Origin: Aristolochia californica
Lineage: Eukaryota > Streptophyta > Magnoliopsida > Piperales > Aristolochiaceae
NCBI GenBank assembly: GCA_029961685.1
Contig: JARWKL010000015.1
Location: 14,258,801 to 14,322,800 of the forward strand
Direction of reading: 5' to 3'
DNA: 64,000 bases
The notes below the pieces were generated by a model. It made no database searches and was not told the origin of the DNA. It saw nothing but the letters and a program-made list of their open reading frames with translations. This document shows positions 51,594 through 63,242 of the stretch, in pieces; positions within the stretch are counted from its first letter, which is position 1; each line of letters begins with the position of its first letter. The translations under genes and the position numbers were made by a program.

Positions 51594-52970
51594 TGTTGGG
51601 GGAGGAGGCATTCTTAATTGAGTGTTGTCTCCTAAACCATAAGTCATTTCTAACAAAGATTATAGTTATTACTCATTATTAATCGATCAAAACATTTCTG
51701 ATGATCTATGATTTTTAGGTCCGCTTTTTATAAAATAGGCAAAATGTGGGTTGTTTGGCTATGGTAAATATCCCACCGCACGTTAACTTGAGAATTTAAT
51801 TTTTTCTACTCCTTGAAATTTTTGGATCATTAGGTCATTTGCATCTTCAACATGTTTCAGGATCCATATCCATATTCAAAACATGTTAGGATCAATTAGA
51901 AATCTCTTTTTTATAAAATTCCACCAAGCTATTAGTGGGTTGTACTAGTGGAATTTCCCAAACATGGATAACAAAACTTTGGTGTTCTTTTTTAGTATGT
52001 GAAGTAATTTTCTTCACTTACCTTCATTTTATTTTTCAATTTTTTCCATACATAAACTCTAAAATTTTCAATTTGTTATGGTCTATTTGCCTTTTCTTTT
52101 TGTTAAAGAGAAAAAAGGGACAGTGAAAACTCAATTTTGGATTTTAAAACAAATTGGACATCCAAAATGGAAATGCACAAAATGTTGAGAGAGATAATTC
52201 CAAAAAGTGTCTGTGATTTTTAAGGATTTTAAACTCTTTTAGTTTTTTATATATTAGGTTTTGCAATCATCGGAAAAGGACGGGCAAGGCATTTTTAACT
52301 GTGTTGACACCCAAACCATAAGTCATTTCTAACAAATTATAGTCGTTACACAATATTAATCGATCAAAACATTTAAGATGATCTTTGATTGTAAGGTCAG
52401 CTTTTTATAAAATTGGCAAAAAGTGAGTTGTTTGGCTCTGTTAAATATCCCACCGCACGATAACTTGAGAATTTAATTTTTTCTTCTCCTTGATATTTTT
52501 TGATGATTAGATCATTTGCATCTTCAACATGTTTCAGGCATCCATATCCACATTTAAAACATGTTAGGATCAATTAGAAATCTCTTTCTTATAAAATTCC
52601 ACCAAGGTATTAGGGGTTGTACAAGTGGAATTTCCAAAACATAGATAACAAAACTTTGGTGTTCATTTTTAGTATGTGAAATAATTTTATTCACTTACAT
52701 TTAGTATAGTTTTCAATTTTTAGCATACATAACTCTAAATTTTCATTTTTTTATCCATTTTGCTTATCTTTTTGTTTAGGAGAAAAATGGGAGAGTGAAA
52801 ACTCAAGTTTGGATTTGAAAAAAAATTGACATCCAAAATGGAAATCCATAAATGATGAGCGAGATATTTCCAAAACGTATCTGTGCTTTTTAAGGATTGT
52901 CAACTCTTTTAGTTTTTCATAAATTAGGTTTTGCAATCATCGGAAAAGGAAGGAGAAGAGGGAGAGAGGG

Positions 52971-52973
<3 letters not shown>

Positions 52974-53005
<32 letters not shown>
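52974..53005 (+). repeat. Poly-G tract, 32 G
   Basis: Monomer 1 of copy 2, preceded by a purine-only stretch from 52942 (GGAAAAGGAAGGAGAAGAGG and on). The CGAGGCATTTTTAACTGAGT segment after the tract is missing. Confidence 0.9.
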
Positions 53006-53006
<1 letters not shown>

Positions 53007-55694
53007 GCCTCCCAAACCATAAGTCATTTTAATAAAAAAATTATAGCTGTTACACATCATTAATCAATCAAAACATTTACGATGATCTACGATTGTTAGG
53101 TCCGCTTTTTGTAAAATAGGCAAAAAGTGGGTTGTTTGGCTCTAGTAAATATCCCACCGCACGTTAACTGGACAATTTAATTTTTTCTACTCGAAATTTT
53201 TGGATAATTAAATCATTTGCATCTTACAACATATTTCAGGCATGCATATCCACATTTAAAACAAGTTAGGATCAATTAGAAATCTATTTCTTATAAAATT
53301 CCACAAGCTATTAGGGGTTGTCCTAGTGGTATTTCCCAAACATGGATAACAAAACTTTGGTGTTCATTTTTAGTGTATGAAATAATTTTCTTCACTTAAA
53401 TTTATTCTAGTTTTCACTTTTTTCCATACATAAACTCTAAAATTTTTATTTTGTTATGATCTATCTGCCATAACTTTTTGTTTTACGAGAAAAATGGCAG
53501 AGTGAAAACTCAAGTTTGGATTTGAAAAAAAATTGAACATCCAAAATGCAAATGCACATATGATGAGAGAGATAATTCCAAAAAGTATTTGTGATTTTAA
53601 AGGATTGTAAACTCTTTTAGTTTATCATATATTAGGTTGGTAATCATTGGAAAAGGGGGGGAGTGAGGAATATTTAACTGAGTGATAACTCCCAAACCAT
53701 AAGTCATTTCTAACAAAAAATAAAGTTGTTACACAGCAATAATCGATCAAAACATTTATGACGATCTATGATTGTTAGGTCCGCGTTTTGTAAAATAGGC
53801 AAAAATTGGGTTGTTTGGCTCTGGTAAATATCCCACCACACGTTAACTTGAGAATTTAATTTTTTCTACTCCTTGAAATTTTCTAATCATTAGGTCATTT
53901 ACATCTTGAACATGTTTCAGGCATGCATATCCACATTTAAAACATGTTAGGATCCAATAGAAATCTCTTTCTTATAAAATTCCACCAAGCAATTAAAGGT
54001 TGCACTAGTGGAATTTCCAAAACATGGATAATAAAACTTTGGTGTTCATTTTTTTGTCAATGAAATAATTTTTTTCACTTACATTTATTATATTTTTCCA
54101 TTTTTTGCATACATAAACTCTAAAAATTTCATTTTTGACTGATCCATTTGCTTATCTTTTTGTTAACGAGAAAAATGGCTGAGTGAAAACTCAAGTTTGG
54201 ATTAGAAAAAAAATTGATCATCCAAAATGGAAATGCACAAACGATGAGATAGATAATTCCAAAAAGTATGAGTAATTTTTAAGGATTTAAACTCTTTTAG
54301 TTTTTCATATATTAGGTTTTGTAATCATCGAAAAAGACGGGCAAGGCATTTTTAACTGAGTGTTGACTCCCAAACCATAAGTCTTTTCTAACAAAAATTA
54401 TAGCCGTTACACATCATTAATTGATCAAAAAATTTACGATGATCTATGATGGTGAAGTCCACATTTTTTTAAAATAGGCAAAAAGTGGGTTGTTTGGCTC
54501 TGGTAAATATCCCACAGGTCGTTAACTTGAGAATTTAATTTTTCTACTCCATGAAATTTTTGAATCATTAGGTCATTTGCATCTTCAACATGTTTCAGGC
54601 ATGCATATCCACATTTAGGATCAATTATAAATCTCTTTCTTATCAAATTCCACCAAGCTTTTAGGGGGTCGTACTAGTGGAATTTCCCAAACATGGTTAA
54701 CAAAACTTTGGTGTTCATTTTTAATGAGTCAAATAATTTTCTTCACTTACATTTATTATATTTTTCAATTTTTAGAATACATAAACTCTAAAATTTTCAT
54801 TTTTTTGTGATCCATTTGCCTAATCTTTTTATTTACGAGAAAAAAGAGAGATTGAAAACTAAAGTTTGGAATTGAAAAAAATTGAACATCCAAATTGGAA
54901 ATGCAAAAATGATGAGAGAGATAATTCCAAAAATTATTTGTGCCTTTTAAGGATTGTAAAATATTTTAGTTTATCAAATATTTAGTTTTGTAATCATTGG
55001 AAAAGGGGAGGCGAGGAATTATTAACTGAGTGCTGACTCCCAAATCATAAGTCATTTCTAACAAAAAATAAAGCCGTTACACATCATTAATCAATCAAAA
55101 CATTTATGATGATCTATGATTGTTGGGTCCGCTTTTTGTAAAATAGGCAAAAAGTGGGTTGTTTGGCTCTGGTAAATATCCCACCACACGTTAACTTGAG
55201 AATTTAATTTTTTCTACTCGAAATGTTTGGATCATTAGGTCATTTGCATCTTCAACAAGTTCCAGGCATGCATATCCACATTAAAAAAATGTTAGGATCA
55301 ATATGAAATCTCTTTCTTATAAAATTCCACTAAGTTATTAGAGGGTTGTACTAGTGGAATTTCCAAAACATAGATAACAAAACTTTGGTGTTCATTTTTA
55401 GCTGTTGAAAAAATTTTCTTCACTTAGATTTATTAAAGTTTTAAATTTTTTGCATACATAAACTCTAAAATTTTCATTTTGTTGTGATCCATTTGCCCTA
55501 TCTTTTTGTTAACGAGAAAAAAAATGGGAGATTGAAAACTAAAGTTTGGATTTGTAATAAAATTGAACATTTAAAATGGAAATGTAAAAATGTTGAGAGA
55601 GATAATTCCAAAATTTATCTATAGTTTTTAAGGATTGTAAAATCTTTTATTTTTTTATATATTAGGTTTTGCAATCAAAGGAAAAGGGGGGGGA

Positions 55695-55720
55695 GGGGGG
55701 GGGGGGGGGGGGGGGGGGGG
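55695..55720 (+). repeat. Poly-G tract, 26 G
   Basis: Monomer 5 of copy 2; a further 8 G precede it after a single A (55686-55694). Confidence 0.9.
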
Positions 55721-56529
55721 AGGAGGGTGAGGAATTTTTAATTGAGTGTCTTCTCCCAAACCATAAGTCATTTCTAACAAAGATTATAGCCATTACTCAT
55801 TATTAATCGATCAAAACATTTATGATGATCTTTGATTTTTAGGTCCGCTTTTTATAAAATAGGCAAAATGTGGGTTGTTTGGCTATGGTAAATATCCCAC
55901 CACACGTTAACTTGAGAATTTAATTTTTTTCTACACATTGAAATTTTTGGATCATTAGGTCATTTGCATCTTCAACATTTTTCAGGCATCCGTATCCATA
56001 TTTAAAACATGTTAGGATCAATTAGAAATCTCTTTTTTATAAAATTCCTCCTAGCTATTAGTAGGTTGTACTAGTGGAATTTCCCAAACATGGATAACAA
56101 AGCTTTGATGTTCATTTTTAGTGCGTGAAGTAATTTTCTTAACTTACCTTTATTTTAGTTTTCAATTTTTTCTATTCATAAACTCTAAAATTTTCAATTT
56201 GTTCTGATCTATTTGCCTTTTCTTTTTGTTAAAGATAAAAAAGGGACAGTGAAAACTCAATTTTGGATTTTAAAAAAAATTGGACATCCAAAATGGAAAT
56301 GCACAAATGCTGAGAGAGATAATTCCAAAAAGTGTCTGTGATTTTTTAGGATTGTAAACTCTTTAAGTTTTTTATATATTAGGTTTTGCAATCATCGGAA
56401 AAGGAGGGGAAAGGCATTTTTAACTGAGTGTTGACAGCCAAACCATAAGACATTTCTAACAAAAATTATAGTCATTACACATTATTAATTGATCAAAACA
56501 TTTAAGATGATCTTTGATTGTTAGGTCAG

Positions 56530-59500
56530 CTTTTTATAAAATAGGCAAAAAGTGGGTTGTTTGGCTCTGATAAATATCCCACTGCACGATAACTTGAGAA
56601 TTTAATTTTTTCTTCTCCTTGATATTTTTTGATGATTAGGTCATTTGCATCTTCAACATGTTTCAAGCATCCATATCCACATTTAAAACATGTTTGGATC
56701 AATTAGAAATCTCTTTCTTATAAAATTCCACCAAGGTATTAGGGGTTGTACTAGTGGAATTTCCAAAACAAGGATAACAAAACTTTGGTGTTCATTTTTA
56801 GTGCATGAAATAATTTTATTCACTTACATATAGTAAAGTTTTCAATTTTTAGCATACATAACTCTAAAATTTTCATTTTTTTGTGATCCATTTTGCATAT
56901 CTTTTTGTTTAGGAGAAAAATGGGAGAGTGAAAACTCAAGTTTGGATTTGAAAAAAAATTGACATCCAAAATGGAAATGCATAAATGATGAGCGAGATAT
57001 TTCCAAAATGTATCTGTGCTTTTTAAGGATTGTCAACTCTTTTAGTTTTTCATATATTAGGTTTTGCAATCATCGGAAAAAGGGAAGAGAGAGGGGGGGG
57101 AAGAATTTTTAACTGAGTGTTGCCTCCCAAACCATAAGTCATTTCTATAAAAAAATTAATATTGTTACACATCATTAATCGATCAAAACATTTACGATGA
57201 TCTACGATTGTTAGGACCGCTTTTTGTAAAATAGGCAAAAAGTGGGTTGTTTGGCTCTAGTAAATATCCCACCACACGTTAACTGGACAATTTAATTTTT
57301 TCTACTCCTTGAAATTTTTGGATAATTAGATCATTTGCATCTACAACATATTTCAGGCATGCATATCCACATTTAAAACATGTTAGGATCAATTATAAAT
57401 CTATTTCTTATAAAATTCCACCAGCAATTAGGGGTTGTCCTAGTGGTATTTCCCAAACATGGATAACAAAACTTTGGTGTTCATTTTTAGTGTATGAAAT
57501 AATTTTCTTCACTTACATTTATTATAGTTTAACTTTTTTCCATACATAAACTCTAAAATTTTTATTTTATTATGATCTATCTGCCTTAACTTTTTGTTTT
57601 ACGAGAAAAATGGCTAAGTGAAAACTCAAGTTTGGATTTGAAAAACAATTGTACATCCAAAATGGAAATGCACAAATGATGAGATAGATAATTCCAAAAG
57701 GTATTTGTGATTTTTATGGATTGTAAACTCTTTTAGTTTATCATATATTAGGTTTGGTAATCATTGGAAAAGGGGGGGAGCGAGGAATATTTAACTGAGT
57801 GATGACTCCCAAACCATAAGTCATTTCTAAAAAAAAAATAAAGCCGTTACACATCATTAATCGATCAAAACATTTTTGATGATCTATGATTGTTAGGTCC
57901 GCTTTTTGTAAAATAGGCAAAAAGTGGGTTGTTTGGCTCTAGTAAATATCCCACCACACGTTAACTTGAGAATTTAATATTTTCTACTTCTTGAAATTTT
58001 TGGATCATTAGGTCATTTACATCTTGAACATGTTTCAGGCATGCATATCCACATTTAAAACATGTTAGGACCAATTAGAAATCTCTTTCTTATAAAATTC
58101 CACCAAGCAATTAAAGATTGTACTAGTGGAATTTCCAAAACATGGATAATAAAACTTTGGTGTTCATTTTTTGTCTGTGAAATAATGTTTTTCACTTACA
58201 TTTATTATATTTTCCCATTTTTTGCATACATAAACTCTAAAAATTTCATTTTTGATTGATCCATTTGCTTATCTTTTTGTTAACGAGAAAAATGGCTGAG
58301 TGAAAACTCAAGTTTGGATTTGAAAAAAAATTGAACATCCAAAATGGAAATGCACAAATGATGAGATAGATAATTCCAAAAAATAAGAGTAATTTTTAAG
58401 GATTTAAACTCTTTTAGTTTTTCATATATTAGGTTTTGTAATCATCGAAAAAGACGGGCGAGGCATTTTTAACTAAGTGTTGACTCCGAAACCATAAGTC
58501 TTTTCTAACAAAAATTATAGCCGTTACACATCATTAATTGATCAAAAAATTTATGATGATCTATGATTATGAGGTCCACTTTTTTTTAAAAATGGCAAAA
58601 AGTGGGTTGTTTGCCTCTGGTAAATATCCCACTGGTCGTTAACTTGAGAATTTAATTTTTCTACTCCATGAAATTTTTGAATCATTAGGTCATTTTCATC
58701 TTCAACATGTTTCAGGCATGCATATCCACATTTTGGATCAATTATAAATCTCTTTCTTATTAAATTCCACCAAGCTTTTATGTGGTCGTACTAGTGGAAT
58801 TTCCCAAACATGGTTAACAAAACTTTGGTGTTCATTTTTAGTGAGTCAAATATTTTTCTTCATTTACATTTATTATAGTTTTCAATTTTTATGATACATA
58901 AACTCTAAAATTTTCATTTTGTTGTCATCCATTTGCCTTATCTTTTTATTTACGAGAAAAAAAGCAGAGTGAAAACTAAAGTTTGGAATTGAAAAAAAAT
59001 TGAACATCCAAAATGGAAATGCACAAATGATGAGAGAGATAATTCCAAAAAGTATTGTAAAATTTTTTAGTTTTTCATATATTTGGTTTTGTAATCATTG
59101 GAAAAGGGGGGGCGAGGAATTATTATCTGAGTGCTGACTCCCAAACCATAAGTCATTTCTAACAAAAAATAAAGCCATTACACATCATTAATCAATCAAA
59201 ACATTTATGATGATCTATGATTGTTGGGTCCGCTTTTTTTAAAATAGGAAAAAAGTGGGTTGTTTGGCTCTGGTAAATATCCCACCACACGTTAACTTGA
59301 GAATTTCATTTTTTCTACTCGAAATTTTTTGATCATTAGGTCATTTGCATCTTCAACAAATTTCAGGCATTCATATCCACATTTAAAAAATTTTAGGATC
59401 AATTAGACATCTCTTTCTTATAAAATTCCACAAAGTTATTAGGGGGTTGTACTAGTGGAATTTCCAAAACATAGATAACAAAACTTTGGTGTTCATTTTT

Positions 59501-60613
59501 AGCTGGTGAAATAATTTTCTGCACTTAGATTTATTAAAGTTTTCAATTTTTTGCATACATAAACTCTAAAATTTTCATTTTGTTGTGATCCATTTTCCCT
59601 ATCTTTTTGTTAACGAGAAAAAAATGGGAGATTGAAAACTAAAGTTTGGATTTGAAATAAAATTGAACATTTAAAACGGAAACGTAAAAATGCTAAGAGA
59701 GATAATTCCAAAATTTATCTGCGATTTTTAAGGATTGTAAATGCTTTTATTTTTTTATATATTAGGTTTTGCAATCATCGGAAAAGGGGGGGGGGGGGGG
59801 GGGGGGGGATGAGGCATTTTTAATTGAGTGTTGTCTCCCAAACCATAAGTCATTTCTAACAAAGATTATAGCCATTACTCATTATTAATCGATCAAAACA
59901 TTTCGGATAATCTATGATTTTTAGGTCCGCTGTTTATAAAATAGGCAAAATGTGGGTTGTTTGGCTATGGTAAATATCCCTCCGCACGTTAACTTGAGAA
60001 TTTAATTTTTTCTACTCCTTGAAATTTTTGGATCATTAGGTCATTTGCATCTTCAACATTTTTCAGGCATCCATATCCATATTTAAAACATGTTAGGATT
60101 AATTAGAAATCTCTTTTTTTATAAAATTCCACCAAGCTATTAGTGGGTTGTACTAGTGGAATTTCCCAAACATGGATAACAAAACTTTGGTGTTCATTTT
60201 TAGTGCGTGAAGTAATTTTCTTCACTTACTTTTATTTTAGTTTTCAATTTTTTTCCATACATAAACTCTAAAATTTTCAATTTGTTCTGATCTATTTGCC
60301 TTTTCTTTTTGATAAAGAGAAAAAAAGGACAATGAAAACTCAATTTTGGATTTTAAAAAAAAATTGAACATCCAAAATGAAAATGCACAAATGCTGAGAG
60401 AGATAATTCCAAAAAATGTATGTGATTTTCAAGGATTGTAAACTCTTTTAGTTTTTTATATATTAGGTTTTGCAATCATCGGAAAAGGAGGGGCAAGGCA
60501 TTTTAAACTGAGCGTTGACACCCAAACCATAAGACATTTCTAAAAAAAATTATAGTCGTTACACATTATTAATCAATCAAAACATTTAAGATGATCTTTG
60601 ATTGTTAGGTCAG
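56530..60613 (+). repeat. Six-monomer higher-order repeat, copy 3 (4084 bp)
   Basis: Anchors 56782, 57471, 58154, 58822, 59483 and 60184, same order. It ends within GTTAGGTCAGC (about 60613), after which the sequence follows the outer block instead of a fourth copy. Monomer 4 has a 23-bp loss near 59055 (AAAAAGTATTGTAAAA). No gene is seen. Confidence 0.92.
59786..59808 (+). repeat. Poly-G tract, 23 G
   Basis: Monomer 5 of copy 3, after GCAATCATCGGAAAA and before ATGAGGCATTTTTAAT. Confidence 0.9.
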
Positions 60614-62488
60614 CTTTTTGTAAAATAGGCACAAAGGGGGTTGTTTGGCATTGGTAATTATGCCACCACACGTTAACTTGAGAATTTAATTTTTTGAACT
60701 CCTTGAAATTTTTGATCATTAAGTCATTTGCATCTTCAACAAGTTTCAGGCATGCATATCCACTTTTAAAACATGTCAGGATCAATTAGAAATCTCTTTC
60801 TTATAAAATTCTACCAAGCTTTTAGGGGGTTGTACTAGTGGAATTTCCTATACATGGATAACAAAACTTTGGTGTTCATTTTTAGTGCGTGAAATAATTT
60901 TCTTCACTTACATTTATTATTTTTTTCAATTTTTTGCACACATAAACATTTAAAATTTTTATTTTGTTGAGATCTATTTGCCTTATCTTTTTGTTTACGA
61001 GAAAAATTGCAGAGTGAAAACTCATGTTTGAATTTGAAAAAAAATTGAACATCCAAAATGGAAATGCATAAATGATGAGCGAGATAATTCCAAAAATTAT
61101 TTTTGATTTTTAAGGATTGTAAACTCTTTTAGTTTTTCATACATTAGGTTTTGCAATCATCGGAAAAGGGTGGCGAGGCATTTTTGACTGAGTGTTGACT
61201 CCCAAACCATAAGTCATTTCTAACAAAAATTATATCTGTTACATATCTTTAATCAATCAAAACATTTACATTGATCTATGATTTTTAGGTCCTTTTTTTA
61301 AAAAATAGGCAAAACTATGGTTGTTTGGCTCTGGTAAACATCCCACCGCAAAATTTTTGGATCATTAGGTCATTTGCATCTTTAACATGTTTCAGGCACG
61401 CATATCCACATTTAAAACATGTTAGGTTCAACTAGAAATCTCTTTCTTGTAAAATTCCACCAAGCTATTAGGGGTTGTACTAGTGGAATTTCCCAAACAT
61501 GGCTATCAAAATTTTGGTGATCATTTTTAGTGTGTGAAATAATTTTCTAAACTTACACTTATTATAGTTTTCAATTTTTTGCATATATAAATTCTAAAAT
61601 TTTCATTTTGTTGTGATCTATTTGCCTTCTCTTTTTGTTTACAAGAAAAAAGGAGAGTGAAAACTTAAGTTTGGATATGAAAAAAAATTGAACATCCAAA
61701 ATGGAAATGCACAAATGCTGAGAGAGATAATTCCTAAAAGTATCAGTGATTTTTAAGGATTTTAAACACTTTTAGTTTTTTATATATTAGGTTTTGCAAT
61801 CATCATAAAAGGGGGCCAAGGCTTTTTTAACTGAGTGTTGACTCCCAAACTATAAGTCATGTCTAAAAAAAAGTATAGCCATTTCACATCATTAATCGAT
61901 CAAAACATTTACAATGATCTTTGATTGTTAGGTCCGCTTTTTTTAAAATAGGCAAAATATGAGTTGTTTGGCTCTGGTAAATATCCCACCGCACGTTAAC
62001 TTTAGAATTTAATTTTTTCTACTCCTTGAAATTTTTGGATCATTAGGTCATTTGCATCTTCAACATGTTTCAGGCATGCATATCCACATTTAAAACATGC
62101 TAGGATCAATTAGAAATCTCTTTCTTATAAATTCCACCAAGCTATTAGGGGGATGTACTAGTGGAATTTCACAAACATGGCCAACAAAACTTTGGTGTTC
62201 ATTTTTAGTGCGTGAAATAATTTTCTTAACTTACATTTATTATAGTTTTAAATTTATTGCATACATAAACTCTAAAATTTTCATTTTGTTGTGATCTATT
62301 TGCCTTTTCTTTTAGTTTACAAGAAAAAAGGAGAGCGAAAACTTAAGTTTGGATATGAAAAAAAATTGAACATTCGAAATGGAAATGCGCAAATGATGAG
62401 AGATATAATTCAAAAACGTATAAGTGAATTTTAAGGATTGTCAATTCATTTAGTTTTTCATATTTTATGTTTTGTAATCATCGGAAAA

Positions 62489-62512
62489 GGGGGGGGGGGG
62501 GGGGGGGGGGGG
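62489..62512 (+). repeat. Poly-G tract, 24 G
   Basis: In the extra monomer of outer block copy 2; followed by TGTTGAGGGGGCGAAG. Confidence 0.88.
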
Positions 62513-63198
62513 TGTTGAGGGGGCGAAGCTTTTTTAATTAAGTGTTGACTCCCAAACCATAAGTCATTTCTAACAAAAATTATATATTCTACACTTCATT
62601 AATAGAACAAAACATTTACGATGATCTATGATCGTTAGGTCCGCTTTTTTCTAAAATAGGAAAAAGAAGGATTGTTTTGCTCTGGTAAATATCCCGCCGC
62701 ATGTTAACTTGAGAATTTAATTTTTTCTACTCCTCAAAATTTTTGGATCATTAGGTCATTCGTATCTTCAACATGTTTCAGGCATGCATATCCACATTTA
62801 AAACATGTTAGGTTCAATTAGAAATCTCTTTCTTATGAAATTCCACCAAGCTATTAGGGGGTTGTAGTAGTGGAATTTCCCAAACATGGCTAACAAAACT
62901 TTGGTGTTCATTTTTAGTGCATGAAATAATTTTCTTCACTTACATTTATTATAGTTTTCAATTTTTTGCATACATAAACTAAAAAAATTTCAATTTTTTG
63001 TGATGTATTTACCTTATCTTTTTGTTTACGTGAAAAATGGCAGAGTGAAAATTCATGTTTGGATTTAAAAAAAAAATTACCATCCAAAATAGAAATGCAC
63101 AAATTATGGGAGACATAATTCCAAAAATTAAATGTGATTTTTAAGGATTTTAAACTCTTTTAGTTTTTTATATATTAGGTTTTGAAATCATTGGAAAA

Positions 63199-63201
<3 letters not shown>

Positions 63202-63241
<40 letters not shown>
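63202..63241 (+). repeat. Poly-G tract, 40 G
   Basis: Longest tract in the window, after TCATTGGAAAAGGA and before TCGAGAAATTTTTAAC. Confidence 0.9.

Positions 63242-63242
<1 letters not shown>

Larger units (their letters stand above)
48321..52400 (+). repeat. Six-monomer higher-order repeat, copy 1 (4080 bp)
   Basis: Monomers with anchors 48577, 49259, 49932, 50597, 51298 and 51976. In order their marks are: CCAAGGTATTAGG; CACAAGCTATTAGGGGTTGTCC with TTTTGTTTTACGAG; AATTAAAGGTTG with ATTTTTGACTGATCC; CAAGCTTTTAGG with GTGAGTCAAATAA; AAGTTATTAG with TTTTTAGCTGG; and ATTAGTGGGTTG with GGGACAGTGAAAAC. Each mark recurs at 4.06-4.13 kb spacing. No gene is seen. Confidence 0.92.
52401..56529 (+). 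repeat. Six-monomer higher-order repeat, copy 2 (4129 bp)
   Basis: Anchors 52653, 53354, 54036, 54705, 55382 and 56102, the same monomer order as copy 1. The extra length comes mainly from longer G tracts in monomers 1 and 5 (52974-53005, 55686-55720). No gene is seen. Confidence 0.92.
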
